From Castellaniella sp049671645 (GTDB lineage Bacteria > Pseudomonadota > Gammaproteobacteria > Burkholderiales > Burkholderiaceae_B), in contig NZ_JBATVG010000015.1 in assembly GCF_049671645.1 (NCBI RefSeq), positions 184,387 to 248,386 on the forward strand: DNA of 64,000 nt, in the 5' to 3' direction. The notes under the pieces were generated by a model. That model was not told where the DNA came from. It saw only the letters and a list, made by a program, of their open reading frames with translations, and made no database searches. Shown one piece after another: positions 9,810-19,903 of this stretch (position 1 is its first letter; every line of letters begins with the position of its first letter). The translations under genes and the position numbers were made by a program.

Positions 9810-9818
9810 GCAAGCCCC

Positions 9819-10580
9819 TCAGGTCTGCGTGCGCAGTTGTTCGCTGGTGCGACCAAAGCGCCGTTCACGGTCACGATACCAGGCAAACGCCTGATCGATG
9901 TCCGCAGCCCCGAAATCGGGCCAATAACAGGGTGTGAAATACAGTTCGGTATAAGCCAGTTGCCAGATCAGGAAGTTGGAAATGCGCTGTTCGCCGCCAG
10001 TGCGGATGAACAGGTCGGGTTCGGGCGCATAGGCCATGGCCAACCGGGCGCTGAGGGCGTCCTCGTCCAATTGTTCGGGATGATCGGCCAGATCGGGGCG
10101 GTCCGCCAGCAAGGCCCGCGTGGCCTGCAGAATGTCCCAGCGCCCGCCATAGTTGGCGGCGATGGTCAGCACCAGGGAAGACTGATCGGCGGTGCGCGCC
10201 TCGGCGTCGCGGATCAGATCCCTCAGCTTGCGATCGAAGGGCGCCAGGTCGCCCACGATGCGCAGACGCACGCCCTGGGCGATCAGCTTGTCGACTTCTT
10301 TTTCCAGCGTGCGCACGAACAGCTTCATCAGCAACGACACTTCCTGGGCCGGCCGGCGCCAGTTCTCGGAGCTGAAGGCGAACAGCGTCAAGTACTCGAC
10401 GCCCCGGCGCCCGCAGGCCTCGACGGCGCGGCGCACGGCCTGCACGCCGCGCACGTGGCCCGCCGTGCGCGGCAGCATGCGCTGCGTGGCCCAGCGGCCG
10501 TTGCCATCCATGATGATGGCCACGTGCCGGGGGATCTGTCCGGTCGCGGGAATGCTGCGCGTGGAGCTGGCCTGGGTCAT
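9819..10580 (-). CDS. uppS: Undecaprenyl diphosphate synthase UppS
   Basis: UppS condenses eight isopentenyl units onto farnesyl diphosphate to make the C55 carrier for peptidoglycan and O-antigen. The 253-residue cis-prenyltransferase has HVAIIMDGNGRWA (catalytic aspartate), LTLFAFSSENWRRP, and the C-terminal DLFIRTGGEQRISNF and ELYFTPCYWPDF motifs. There is a short, poorly conserved N-terminal extension of about 17 residues before PRHVAI. A 28-base gap separates it from frr. Confidence 0.97.
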   Translation of the reverse strand: MTQASSTRSIPATGQIPRHVAIIMDGNGRWATQRMLPRTAGHVRGVQAVRRAVEACGRRGVEYLTLFAFSSENWRRPAQEVSLLMKLFVRTLEKEVDKLIAQGVRLRIVGDLAPFDRKLRDLIRDAEARTADQSSLVLTIAANYGGRWDILQATRALLADRPDLADHPEQLDEDALSARLAMAYAPEPDLFIRTGGEQRISNFLIWQLAYTELYFTPCYWPDFGAADIDQAFAWYRDRERRFGRTSEQLRTQT

Positions 10581-10608
10581 GCCGCTGAGATCGGTCTGGG
10601 GACGGCGA

Positions 10609-11169
10609 TCAGACCGTCATGATCTCGGCTTCTTTCTGGGAGACGAGCTTGTCGATGTCGGCCACGTAGCGGTCGGTGAGTTTCTGGATATCGTCCTGGC
10701 CGCGGCGTTCGTCGTCTTCGGAAATGTCTTTGTCCTTGAGGAGCTTTTTCAGCGCGTCGTTGGCGTCGCGGCGCAGATTGCGCACGGCGACCTTGGCGTC
10801 TTCGCCCTCGCCTCGCACGACCTTGGTCAGGTCGCGGCGGCGCTCTTCGGTCAGGGCCGGCATGGGCACGCGGATGTTGTCGCCCATGGCGATGGGATTC
10901 AGGCCCAGATCGGATTCGCGGATGGCCTTGTCCACGGCCGCGGCCATGGTTTTTTCCCAGACCTGGACGCTCAGGGTGCGGGCGTCGATGACGGAGACAT
11001 TGGCCACCTGGCTGATCGGCACGGGCGAACCGTAGTATTCCACCTGAACGTGATCCAGGATACCCGCATGCGCGCGGCCGGTACGGATCTTGCCCAGACT
11101 GGTCTTCAGGGATTCGATGGTTTTACCCATGCGCTCGTCGGTCGAGCGTCGAATGTCGGAAAGGCTCAT
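10609..11169 (-). CDS. frr: Ribosome recycling factor
   Basis: RRF works with EF-G to split the post-termination ribosome. The 186-residue protein (family about 185) starts MSLSDIRRSTDERMGKTIES and contains KIRTGRAHAGILDHV and the RRRDLTKVVRGEGEDAKVAVRN block typical of RRF. An upstream in-frame extension to 11283 would overlap pyrH and was rejected. It is 8 bases downstream of pyrH. Confidence 0.97.
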   Translation of the reverse strand: MSLSDIRRSTDERMGKTIESLKTSLGKIRTGRAHAGILDHVQVEYYGSPVPISQVANVSVIDARTLSVQVWEKTMAAAVDKAIRESDLGLNPIAMGDNIRVPMPALTEERRRDLTKVVRGEGEDAKVAVRNLRRDANDALKKLLKDKDISEDDERRGQDDIQKLTDRYVADIDKLVSQKEAEIMTV

Positions 11170-11177
11170 GAGGGTTC

Positions 11178-11894
11178 CTATACCTGAACCAGGGTGCCTT
11201 CGTCCTCGCCGCAGACGACGCGACGCAAAGCCCCGGGTTTGTTGATCGAAAAAACCTTGATTGGCAGTTTCTGGTCGCGGCACAAGGCAAAGGCGGTCGC
11301 ATCCATGACTTCCAGGCGGCGCACGATGGCCTCGTCGAAACTGATGCGTGAATAGCGGGTGGCGTTCGGGTCCTTATTGGGGTCGGCGCTGTAGATGCCG
11401 TCGACCTTGGTGGCCTTGAGGACCATTTCAGCGCCGATTTCCGCGCCCCGCAAGGCGGCCGCGGTGTCGGTCGTGAAGAAAGGATTGCCGGTACCGGCCG
11501 CAAAAATCACGACTTTGCCTTCTTCCAGGTAACGCAGCGCCTTGGGACGGATGTAGCGTTCAACCACCTGGTCGATGTTCAGGGCCGACTGCACGCGAGC
11601 GTCCACGCCATGATTCTTCAAGGCGTCCTGCAGAGCCAGGCCGTTCATGACGGTGGCCAGCATGCCCATGTAATCGGCCGTGGCGCGATCCATGCCCTGC
11701 GCGCCCGGCGCCACGCCCCGGAAAATATTGCCGCCGCCGATCACGACGGCCAATTGGACTCCGAGAGACACGATGCCGTGAATTTCTTCGGTCATGCGAA
11801 GAATGGTCGCGCGGTTGATGCCGAAGGCATCACCCCCCATCAGCGCCTCTCCCGACAATTTCAGAAGGACGCGCTTGTAGGCTGGATTTGACAT
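11178..11894 (-). CDS. pyrH: UMP kinase
   Basis: PyrH phosphorylates UMP to UDP in pyrimidine synthesis and is the hexameric bacterial type of the amino-acid-kinase fold. The 238-residue protein begins MSNPAYKRVLLKLSGEALMG, with the family KLSGE phosphate loop, followed by VIGGGNIFRG and FAAGTGNPFFTTDTAA. The open frame extends upstream to 11954, but the chosen ATG gives the standard N-terminus. It follows tsf after about 100 bases, which include a weak hairpin. Confidence 0.97.
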   Translation of the reverse strand: MSNPAYKRVLLKLSGEALMGGDAFGINRATILRMTEEIHGIVSLGVQLAVVIGGGNIFRGVAPGAQGMDRATADYMGMLATVMNGLALQDALKNHGVDARVQSALNIDQVVERYIRPKALRYLEEGKVVIFAAGTGNPFFTTDTAAALRGAEIGAEMVLKATKVDGIYSADPNKDPNATRYSRISFDEAIVRRLEVMDATAFALCRDQKLPIKVFSINKPGALRRVVCGEDEGTLVQV

Positions 11895-11950
11895 GCACCA
11901 GGTTCCTGGAAGGACGAAACGGAAAAAACGTGTGGAGCAGACGTGCGACG

Positions 11951-11973
11951 GCACCGCGCACGCAGCGCGATGC
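11951..11973 (-). terminator. Hairpin between tsf and pyrH
   Basis: On the minus strand two 9-base arms (GCATCGCGC and GCGCGGTGC, one G-U pair) enclose a 5-base loop, about 23 bases after the tsf stop. No T run follows, so it is more likely an attenuator or processing site than a full terminator. Confidence 0.4.
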
Positions 11974-11996
11974 CATCGTACCTGAATCGGAAGAAA

Positions 11997-12872
11997 TCAG
12001 GAACCGCTGGCGGCAGCGGCGACTTCGGCGGCGAAGTCTTCGGATTTCTTCTCGATGCCCTCGCCCACCACGAACAGCGCGTAGCGATTGATGCGGGCGC
12101 TCTTTTCCTTGAGCATCTGCTCGACGGACTGCTTGTCGTTCTTCACGAAGGGCTGCGACAGCAGCGTGACTTCCTTGAGGAACTTCTGCACGGCGCCTTC
12201 GACCATCTTCGTGACGATCTCGGCCGGCTTGCCGGATTCGGCGGCCTTTTGTTCGGCAACCGAGCGTTCGGCGGCGATCAGGGCCGGATCCACGCCGCCC
12301 GCGTCCAGGGCGCGGGGCTTGGTGGCGGCGATGTGCATGGCCAGGTCCTTGCCGATTTCGTCGGCGCCGGCAAAGTCCACCAGCACGCCGATGCGACCGC
12401 CGTGCACGTAGCTGTTCAGGCCGTCCACCGTTTCAAAGCGCTGGAAGCGGCGCACCGACATGTTCTCGCCGATCTTGCCGATCAGGGCCGTGCGGGTGGT
12501 TTCGACGGTGCCTTCGCCCATGGCGCATTGACCAAGCGCGGCGACATCGGCGGGATTGTGCTCGGAGACCAAGCGGGCCAGATCGTTGACGAAGCCGATG
12601 AAATCATCGTTCTTGGCGACGAAGTCGGTTTCGCAGTTGACCTCGACCAGGGCGCCGGTCTTGCCGTCGGCCGCGATGTACAGGCCGATCAGGCCTTCGG
12701 CCGTGACGCGGTTGGCAGCCTTGGAGGCCTTGCTGCCGAGCTTGACGCGCAGCAGTTCCTCAGCGCGGGCCAGATCGCCCTCGGCTTCCGTCAGGGCCTT
12801 CTTGCATTCCATCATGGGCGCGTCGGTCTTTTCGCGCAATTCCTTGACCATGGCAGCGGTGATTTGAGCCAT
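11997..12872 (-). CDS. tsf: Elongation factor Ts
   Basis: EF-Ts is the guanine nucleotide exchange factor for EF-Tu. The 291-residue protein starts MAQITAAMVKELREKTDAPM and contains MMECKKALTEAEGDLARAEELL (the UBA-like N domain and core start) and CETDFVAKN, the conserved EF-Tu contact region. The frame is open for a further 74 codons upstream, but that stretch is unrelated and spans two intergenic hairpins. The gene follows rpsB as in nearly all bacteria. Confidence 0.97.
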   Translation of the reverse strand: MAQITAAMVKELREKTDAPMMECKKALTEAEGDLARAEELLRVKLGSKASKAANRVTAEGLIGLYIAADGKTGALVEVNCETDFVAKNDDFIGFVNDLARLVSEHNPADVAALGQCAMGEGTVETTRTALIGKIGENMSVRRFQRFETVDGLNSYVHGGRIGVLVDFAGADEIGKDLAMHIAATKPRALDAGGVDPALIAAERSVAEQKAAESGKPAEIVTKMVEGAVQKFLKEVTLLSQPFVKNDKQSVEQMLKEKSARINRYALFVVGEGIEKKSEDFAAEVAAAASGS

Positions 12873-12897
12873 TCGATTCTCCTGTTCGATCAATGCA

Positions 12898-12949
12898 GAT
12901 ACCGGCTGGTGCCGGTATCGGACTGGTTGGCGCGGGGCGAACCCGCGCC
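12898..12949 (-). terminator. Two back-to-back perfect hairpins in the rpsB-tsf gap
   Basis: Bases 12929-12949 form an 8-bp stem (GGCGCGGG / CCCGCGCC) with loop GCGAA, and 12898-12919 form a perfect 9-bp stem (GATACCGGC / GCCGGTATC) with loop TGGT. Both lie between the rpsB stop and the tsf start. Neither is followed by a T run, which suggests partial attenuation or mRNA processing rather than complete termination. In other bacteria the rpsB-tsf gap is a known attenuation point; the exact role here is inferred. Confidence 0.6.
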
Positions 12950-12972
12950 AGAGGGGGACGAGGGGCGAGGAT

Positions 12973-13725
12973 TTATTCCTCGTGCTGATCCTGCTCGACC
13001 TCGATGAATTCCTCGCCTTCGGCCAGTTCTTCGACCAGGCCATTGAGGCTTTGCTCACGGCCGGCCAGGACAGCGTCAGCCATGCCGCGGGCATACAGCG
13101 CGATCGCTTTGCTGGAGTCGTCGTTGCCGGGGATGATGTAATCGATGCCTTCGGGCGAGTGGTTGGTATCCACCACGCCGACCACCGGAATCCCCAAGGT
13201 GCGGGCTTCGGCCACGGCGATCTTGTGGTAGCCCACGTCGATGACGAACAACGCCTCGGGCAGGGTGTTCATGTCCTTGATGCCGCCGATCGACTTGTTC
13301 AGCTTGGCCAGTTCGCGTTCGAACATGAGCGCTTCTTTTTTGCTCATGTGTTCGGTGGCGCCTTCGGCCTGCTGGGCTTCCATCTCTTTCAGACGCTTGA
13401 TGGACGTCTTGACCGTCTTGAAGTTGGTCATCATGCCGCCCAGCCAGCGGCTGTCGACGTAGGGCATGCCGCAGCGCTGGGCTTCGGCAGCCACCAGTTC
13501 GCGGGCGGAACGCTTCGTGCCGACGAACAGCACGTTGCCGCCGCGCGCGGCCACCTGGCGCACGAACTGCGTGGCTTCCAGGTACTTTTCAACCGTGCGT
13601 TCCAGGTTGACGATGTGGATCTTGTTGCGCTGGCCGAAAATGTATTCGGCCATTTTCGGGTTCCAGTAACGGGTCTGGTGGCCAAAGTGCACACCAGCTT
13701 CCAGCATTTCACGCATGAGGCTCAT
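12973..13725 (-). CDS. rpsB: 30S ribosomal protein S2
   Basis: S2 binds late in 30S assembly, at the platform near S1. The 250-residue protein starts MSLMREMLEAGVHFGHQTRY and carries WNPKMAEYIFGQRNKIHIVNL and RWLGGMMTNFKT, all invariant S2 stretches. It ends in an acidic tail (EEFIEVEQDQHEE). The 105-base upstream extension of the frame was rejected because the canonical start has the expected position. It is divergent from map across a 166-base promoter region. Confidence 0.98.
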   Translation of the reverse strand: MSLMREMLEAGVHFGHQTRYWNPKMAEYIFGQRNKIHIVNLERTVEKYLEATQFVRQVAARGGNVLFVGTKRSARELVAAEAQRCGMPYVDSRWLGGMMTNFKTVKTSIKRLKEMEAQQAEGATEHMSKKEALMFERELAKLNKSIGGIKDMNTLPEALFVIDVGYHKIAVAEARTLGIPVVGVVDTNHSPEGIDYIIPGNDDSSKAIALYARGMADAVLAGREQSLNGLVEELAEGEEFIEVEQDQHEE

Positions 13726-13848
13726 GGTAAGGATCTCCAAAGGGTTTGGTCTTGTACATGGCCAGCATCCGGGGCTAACATGTTCCGCAACCGAAACGCA
13801 TTCCCCAAACACCCATGGTAGGCCATGCACGCTATTTACAGCGAAGCC

Positions 13849-13854
13849 TATAAT
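13849..13854 (+). promoter_or_regulatory. Consensus -10 box (TATAAT) for map
   Basis: A perfect TATAAT lies 37 bases before the map ATG, in the 166-base divergent rpsB-map region. The best -35 at a 17-base spacer is only TGCACG, so the promoter call rests mainly on the -10. On the opposite strand a TTGCTG, 18-base spacer, TAGAAT arrangement (13852-13881) could drive rpsB with a leader of about 120 bases; that is weaker. Confidence 0.4.
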
Positions 13855-13891
13855 TCTACTATTCTTCCTACACTTTCAGCAAGCTTCTCCC

Positions 13892-14707
13892 ATGATTCCA
13901 TTGATCACAGACCCCCAGGAACTCGACCAGATGCGCGCCGCATGCCAAGCGGCTGCCAGCATCCTGGACTATCTGGAACCCCATGTGCGCCCCGGCGTCA
14001 CCACCGGGGAACTCGAGCGTCTGTGCATGGACTATCTGACCAACGTGCTGAAGGTGAAGTCCGCCACGGTGGGCTATGCGCCGCCGGGCTACCCTCCCTA
14101 CCCGGCCTCGATCTGCATCTCGGTCAATCATGTCATCTGCCATGGCATCCCCGGCGACAAGGTCCTGAAGAACGGCGACATCCTGAACATGGACATCACC
14201 ATCATCAAGGACGGGTGGTTCGGCGACACCAGCCGCATGTATTACGTCGGCGAGCCCACCATCCTGGGCCGGCGCCTGGCGGAAACCACCTACGAATGCA
14301 TGTGGCTGGGCATCGAGCAGGTGCGCCCCGGCGCCACCCTGGGCGACGTCGGCCACGCCATCCAGCAGCACGCTGAAAAAGCGGGCTTTTCGGTCGTGCG
14401 CGAATACTGCGGCCACGGAGTCGGCCGACGCTTCCACCAGGACCCTCAGGTGCTGCACTACGGCAAACCCGGCACGGGACTGCGGCTGGAACCCGGCATG
14501 ATCTTCACCATCGAACCCATGATCAATGCCGGCCGCCGGGAAATCCGCACCCTGGCCGATCAATGGACGGTCGTCACGCGCGACCACAGCCTGTCGGCGC
14601 AATGGGAGCACAGCATCCTGGTGACGGACCAGGGCTACGAAGTGCTGACCGTCTCGCCCGGCATGCCCGCGCCTCCCGCGTTTGCGAAAGCCGCCGCCTC
14701 TGCATGA
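13892..14707 (+). CDS. map: Type I methionine aminopeptidase
   Basis: Map removes the N-terminal methionine from nascent proteins. The 271-residue pita-bread metalloenzyme contains SICISVNHVICHGIPGD, DILNMDITIIKDGWFGDTSR, GHGVGRRFH and FTIEPMI, which together supply the two aspartates, the histidine and the two glutamates that bind the metals. A TTG- or ATG-less upstream extension was ignored. Its TGA overlaps the ATG of glnD (ATGA), so the two are translationally coupled, an arrangement also seen in enterobacteria where map lies next to glnD, though there divergently. Confidence 0.96.
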   Translation: MIPLITDPQELDQMRAACQAAASILDYLEPHVRPGVTTGELERLCMDYLTNVLKVKSATVGYAPPGYPPYPASICISVNHVICHGIPGDKVLKNGDILNMDITIIKDGWFGDTSRMYYVGEPTILGRRLAETTYECMWLGIEQVRPGATLGDVGHAIQQHAEKAGFSVVREYCGHGVGRRFHQDPQVLHYGKPGTGLRLEPGMIFTIEPMINAGRREIRTLADQWTVVTRDHSLSAQWEHSILVTDQGYEVLTVSPGMPAPPAFAKAAASA

Positions 14708-17337
14708 TCCCCTCGTCGCAGGACGGTGTCACGGCTTTGCGCGGCCACCTGCAGGCGCGTCGCGCTGAAGCCATTGCGGCCTACCGCCGGCATCTGCGCC
14801 CGGAACTTCTGCTGACGACCCTGCGCCGGATCGCGGACGAGCAAGTCCGCGAACTGCTGAAGATCCACCCCGTTCCCCAGGGCGCCTGCGTAGCCGCCGT
14901 GGGGGGCTACGGGCGTGGCGAGCTCTATCCCGGGTCCGACCTGGACATCCTGATCCTGCTGGAGCACAGCCCCGATGCCGATGACCGCAATCGCATCGAG
15001 ACGCTGATCGCCGCCCTGTGGGACGTCGGGCTGGAGCCCGGCCACAGCGTGCGCACCGTGACGCAATGCCGCCACGAAGCCGCCGCCGACATCACGGTTC
15101 AGACCGCCTTGCTGGAAACGCGCTGGTTGGCGGGCAGCCGGGGGCTGTTCCAGCAATTCCGCGCCCGGATGCAAGAAGACCTGGATCCGCGCGAATTCTA
15201 TCTGGCCAAGCGGACCGAGATGCAGCAGCGCCACGCCCGCCACCAGGACACGCCCTATGCGCTGGAACCCAACTGCAAGGAGGCTCCCGGCGGCCTGCGC
15301 GATCTCCAGGTGCTGCTGTGGCTGGCGCGGGCCGCGGGCCTGGGCGCCAGCTGGAAGGCGGTCGCCCGGACGGACCTGCTGACACCGGCCGAATTCCGGT
15401 CCCTGCGACGGGCCGAGCGCGCATTCAAGCGCCTTCGCATCGAACTGCACCTGCTGGCGGGGCGACGGGAGGATCGGGTGCTCTTCGACCTGCAGCCTCG
15501 CCTGGCGCACATCTATGGCTTCACCGATCAGCCCCATCGCCGTGCCAGCGAGCTGCTGATGCAACGCTACTACTGGGCCGCGCGAGTGGTCTGCCAGGTG
15601 AACCGCCTATTGATGCAAAGCCTGGAAGAACATCTGTTTCCCCAGCCGCAGACCCATGCCGTGGCGCTGGACGACGATTTCTGCGTGCGCCGCGATCATC
15701 TGGCGCTGCAGCGCCCCGACGCGTTCGAGCGCAACCCTGCCCTGCTGCTGCGCGTCTTCCTGGTGATGCAGCAACACCCGGAACTGCAGGGCATGGCGGC
15801 GGGCACGCTGCGCGCCATGTGGCATGCGCGCCGGCGCATCGATCTGCAATTCCGCGACAACCCGGTCAACCGCCGGCAGTTCCTGCAGATCCTGCAACAG
15901 CCGCGCGGCATTGTCCACGCCTTGCGCGACATGACGATGTGGAACATCCTGCCGCGCTATCTGCCCGTCTTTCGCCGCATCGTCGGGCAGATGCAGCACG
16001 ACCTGTTTCATGCGTACACCGTGGACCAGCACATTCTGATGGTGATCCGCAATCTGCGCCGCTTCACCATGCCGGAACACGCCCAGGAATATCCCCTGGC
16101 CAGCCAGCTGATCGCCGATCTGGACGAACACTGGCTGCTGTACGTGGCCGCCTTGTTCCACGACATTGCAAAGGGCCGGGGGGGCGACCACTCCCAACTG
16201 GGCGCCGCCGAGGTCCGCCGCTTCGCCCGTCAGCATCAATTGCCGCGAGAGCAGGCCGACCTGCTGGAATTTCTGGTGCGCGAGCACCTGACGCTCTCTC
16301 AGGTGGCGCAGAAACGCGACCTGAGCGATCCGCGCGTCATCCACGAATTCGCCACCCGGGTGGGCACGCAACGCCGCCTGGCCGCCCTGTACCTGCTGAC
16401 CGTGGCCGACATCCGGGGCACCAGCCCGCGCGTCTGGAATGCCTGGAAGGGCAAGCTGCTGGACGATCTGTACCATCAGACCCTGGCCGCGCTGGGCGGC
16501 GCCCGCCCGGACACCGGCACCATCCTGGCCTTGCGCAAGGATGCCGCAGCCGCCGAGATCCGCCGTATCGGTCTGCGCGACGAAAGCCGGGACGCCTTCT
16601 GGTCGCAACTGGACGTGGCCTACTTCCTGCGCCACGATGCCAATGAAATCGCCTGGCACACGCGCCACCTGTACCACTGTTTCCAGGGACCGGACCCCGT
16701 GGTGCGGGCCCGGGTCCTGGGGCAAAGCGAGGCGCTGCAGATCCTGGCCTATGCGCCCGACCGCGCAGACCTGTTCATGGACATCTGCACCTACTTCGAT
16801 CGGCACGGGCTGAGCATCCAGGATGCCCGCATCCACACGACACGCCAAGGCTGGGCCTTGGACAGCTTCATCGTGCTGCTGCCCGACGGCGACCGTGACT
16901 ACCGGGCCCACGCCAGCCTGATCGAACACGAACTGAGAACGGCCCTGGCGGCGCCTCCAGGCGCCCAATCGCCCGCTGCCGCCGTACGGCTGGGGTCGCG
17001 GCGCTCGCGGGTCTTTCCCATCATACCCAGCATCGCCTTGCAGGCGGACGAACAGGGCGGCACCTGGCGCCTGTCCGTCACCACTGCGGACCGCGTAGGT
17101 CTGTTGCGCGATCTGGCCCGGGTATTCACCCGCCACGGCGTCAACCTGAAGATGGCGAAGATCATGACCCTGGGAGACCGGGTCGAGGATATTTTCATCC
17201 TGCAAGGCGCTATCCTGGAACAGGCGCGCGGCCAGCTGCAGTTCGAGCGTCATGTCTTCGATGCCCTGGCGGTCGAAACCGACAAGGCATCCGTCCCCGG
17301 ATCCACTCCGGCCACTCCACTCATTGAACCATCATGA
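14704..17337 (+). CDS. glnD: Bifunctional uridylyltransferase / uridylyl-removing enzyme GlnD
   Basis: GlnD senses glutamine and modifies PII (GlnB/GlnK), setting nitrogen assimilation. The 877-residue protein has the nucleotidyltransferase domain with VGGYGRGELYPGSDLDIL near residues 65-85, a GlnD-specific helical region with LEPNCKEAPGGLRDLQ, an HD hydrolase domain with AALFHDIAKGRGGDHS, and two C-terminal ACT domains (the second starting near VTTADRVGLLRDLARV). Length matches the family (about 860-890). The start overlaps the map stop, and the stop overlaps the dsbB start (ATGA each time). Confidence 0.97.
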   Translation: MIPSSQDGVTALRGHLQARRAEAIAAYRRHLRPELLLTTLRRIADEQVRELLKIHPVPQGACVAAVGGYGRGELYPGSDLDILILLEHSPDADDRNRIETLIAALWDVGLEPGHSVRTVTQCRHEAAADITVQTALLETRWLAGSRGLFQQFRARMQEDLDPREFYLAKRTEMQQRHARHQDTPYALEPNCKEAPGGLRDLQVLLWLARAAGLGASWKAVARTDLLTPAEFRSLRRAERAFKRLRIELHLLAGRREDRVLFDLQPRLAHIYGFTDQPHRRASELLMQRYYWAARVVCQVNRLLMQSLEEHLFPQPQTHAVALDDDFCVRRDHLALQRPDAFERNPALLLRVFLVMQQHPELQGMAAGTLRAMWHARRRIDLQFRDNPVNRRQFLQILQQPRGIVHALRDMTMWNILPRYLPVFRRIVGQMQHDLFHAYTVDQHILMVIRNLRRFTMPEHAQEYPLASQLIADLDEHWLLYVAALFHDIAKGRGGDHSQLGAAEVRRFARQHQLPREQADLLEFLVREHLTLSQVAQKRDLSDPRVIHEFATRVGTQRRLAALYLLTVADIRGTSPRVWNAWKGKLLDDLYHQTLAALGGARPDTGTILALRKDAAAAEIRRIGLRDESRDAFWSQLDVAYFLRHDANEIAWHTRHLYHCFQGPDPVVRARVLGQSEALQILAYAPDRADLFMDICTYFDRHGLSIQDARIHTTRQGWALDSFIVLLPDGDRDYRAHASLIEHELRTALAAPPGAQSPAAAVRLGSRRSRVFPIIPSIALQADEQGGTWRLSVTTADRVGLLRDLARVFTRHGVNLKMAKIMTLGDRVEDIFILQGAILEQARGQLQFERHVFDALAVETDKASVPGSTPATPLIEPS

Positions 17338-17822
17338 GAACCCAGCAATCCGATTACATCCTGAGAGCCGTTTCCCTGCTATGCGTGGCGGCGGTGGGCG
17401 TCGCCCTGATTTCGCAATATGGCTTCAACATGCGGCCCTGCGCCTGGTGCGTGCTGCAGCGCCTGATCCTGCTGGCCATCGCGGCCGTCTGCGGCCTGGC
17501 CGGCACCGGCTGGGGCTCGGCCCTGGCCCGGCGGGCAGGCGCCGCGCTGGGAGCCGCGCTGGGTGTCGGCGGCATGGCCGCCGCCTGGTACCAGTATTCC
17601 GTCGCCAGCAACGCATTTTCCTGCGCCCAGACCTTCGCCGACCGCTTCATCTCCGGCTCCGGCCTGGATGCCGCCTTGCCCTGGCTGTTCGGCATTTATG
17701 CCAGTTGCGCGGATGCCCGCGTCAGCCTGCTGGGGATCGAATATGCCCTGTGGGGACTGATGCTGTTCGCGATCAGCACGATACTGTGCGTGTGGGTTTT
17801 GGTCCGGGCGCGGCGGGCTTGA
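17334..17822 (+). CDS. dsbB: Disulfide bond formation protein DsbB
   Basis: DsbB re-oxidises periplasmic DsbA and passes electrons to ubiquinone. The 162-residue inner-membrane protein has four hydrophobic segments, the N-terminal redox pair C36-A-W-C39 in the first periplasmic loop and the second pair C97 / C125 in the second loop, the full set needed for activity. ATGA overlap with glnD implies co-transcription, although the two functions are unrelated. It converges on purF across a strong hairpin. Confidence 0.93.
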   Translation: MRTQQSDYILRAVSLLCVAAVGVALISQYGFNMRPCAWCVLQRLILLAIAAVCGLAGTGWGSALARRAGAALGAALGVGGMAAAWYQYSVASNAFSCAQTFADRFISGSGLDAALPWLFGIYASCADARVSLLGIEYALWGLMLFAISTILCVWVLVRARRA

Positions 17823-17828
17823 ACGCCC

Positions 17829-17882
17829 GCGGGCGGGGCCAGGACGACCGATCGGGGGAACCCCCATCGGCCTCCCGCCCGC
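17829..17882. terminator. Nested hairpin between convergent dsbB and purF
   Basis: An outer 9-bp stem (GCGGGCGGG at 17829-17837 with CCCGCCCGC at 17874-17882) encloses an inner stem (CCGATCGGGGG with CCCCCATCGG, one bulged C, two-base AA turn). It fills the 72-base gap between the two stop codons and is symmetric, so it can act in both directions. There is no T run on either side. Confidence 0.65.
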
Positions 17883-17894
17883 GTGAACGTGGAT

Positions 17895-19400
<1,506 letters not shown>

Positions 19401-19414
19401 GGTTGAGTTCCGAA

Positions 19415-19903
19415 CTAATAAGGAAGTAGCTGCGCCACATCGGCGGGCAGCAGAAATTTGACTTGCTGAAAACCCCTGGTCAGCGCCGCCGACGTGCGGG
19501 CCTGTTGCCACCAGGGCTCGCGGGGCAGCTCGGTGTAGCCGGCCAGGCCGACCAGCGCCAGCACCAGCACCAGGCCGCGCACCGCGCCGAACACGGCCCC
19601 CAGGCCATGATCGGCAGGGGTCAGGCCGGTGCGGTCCACGAGCGCGCCCAGGGCCATATTCAGAAGCCCGACCGCCAGCAACGCCAATATGAACACCGCC
19701 CCATAGGCAGCCAGCGTGCGCAGCAGGCCGTTTTCGATCAGGGTATCGAGCCACAGCGATGCCGTCGGCCCCCACCAGATGGCGGCGACGAAAGCCGCCA
19801 CATAGGCGACCAGCGACAGGACTTCCCGCAGGAAGCCGCGCAGCAGGCCGATCAGGCTGGACACCACCACGATCGTCAGGACGATATAGTCGAAACTGGT
19901 CAC
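19415..19903 (-). CDS. cvpA: CvpA family membrane protein
   Basis: CvpA proteins are small inner-membrane proteins named from colicin V production and found next to purF; their molecular role is not settled, with links to envelope integrity. The 162-residue protein has four hydrophobic segments (about residues 5-25, 28-48, 62-85, 100-122) and the family start MTSFDYIVLTIVVVSSLIG followed by RGFLREVLSLVAYV. Its start overlaps the stop of the SPOR gene by 4 bases. Confidence 0.9.
   Translation of the reverse strand: MTSFDYIVLTIVVVSSLIGLLRGFLREVLSLVAYVAAFVAAIWWGPTASLWLDTLIENGLLRTLAAYGAVFILALLAVGLLNMALGALVDRTGLTPADHGLGAVFGAVRGLVLVLALVGLAGYTELPREPWWQQARTSAALTRGFQQVKFLLPADVAQLLPY

Noticed and set aside
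13835..13854. TTTACA and TATAAT as a near-consensus promoter for map
   Set aside because: The boxes are only 8 bases apart, far from the 16-18 required; only the -10 was kept, with low confidence.
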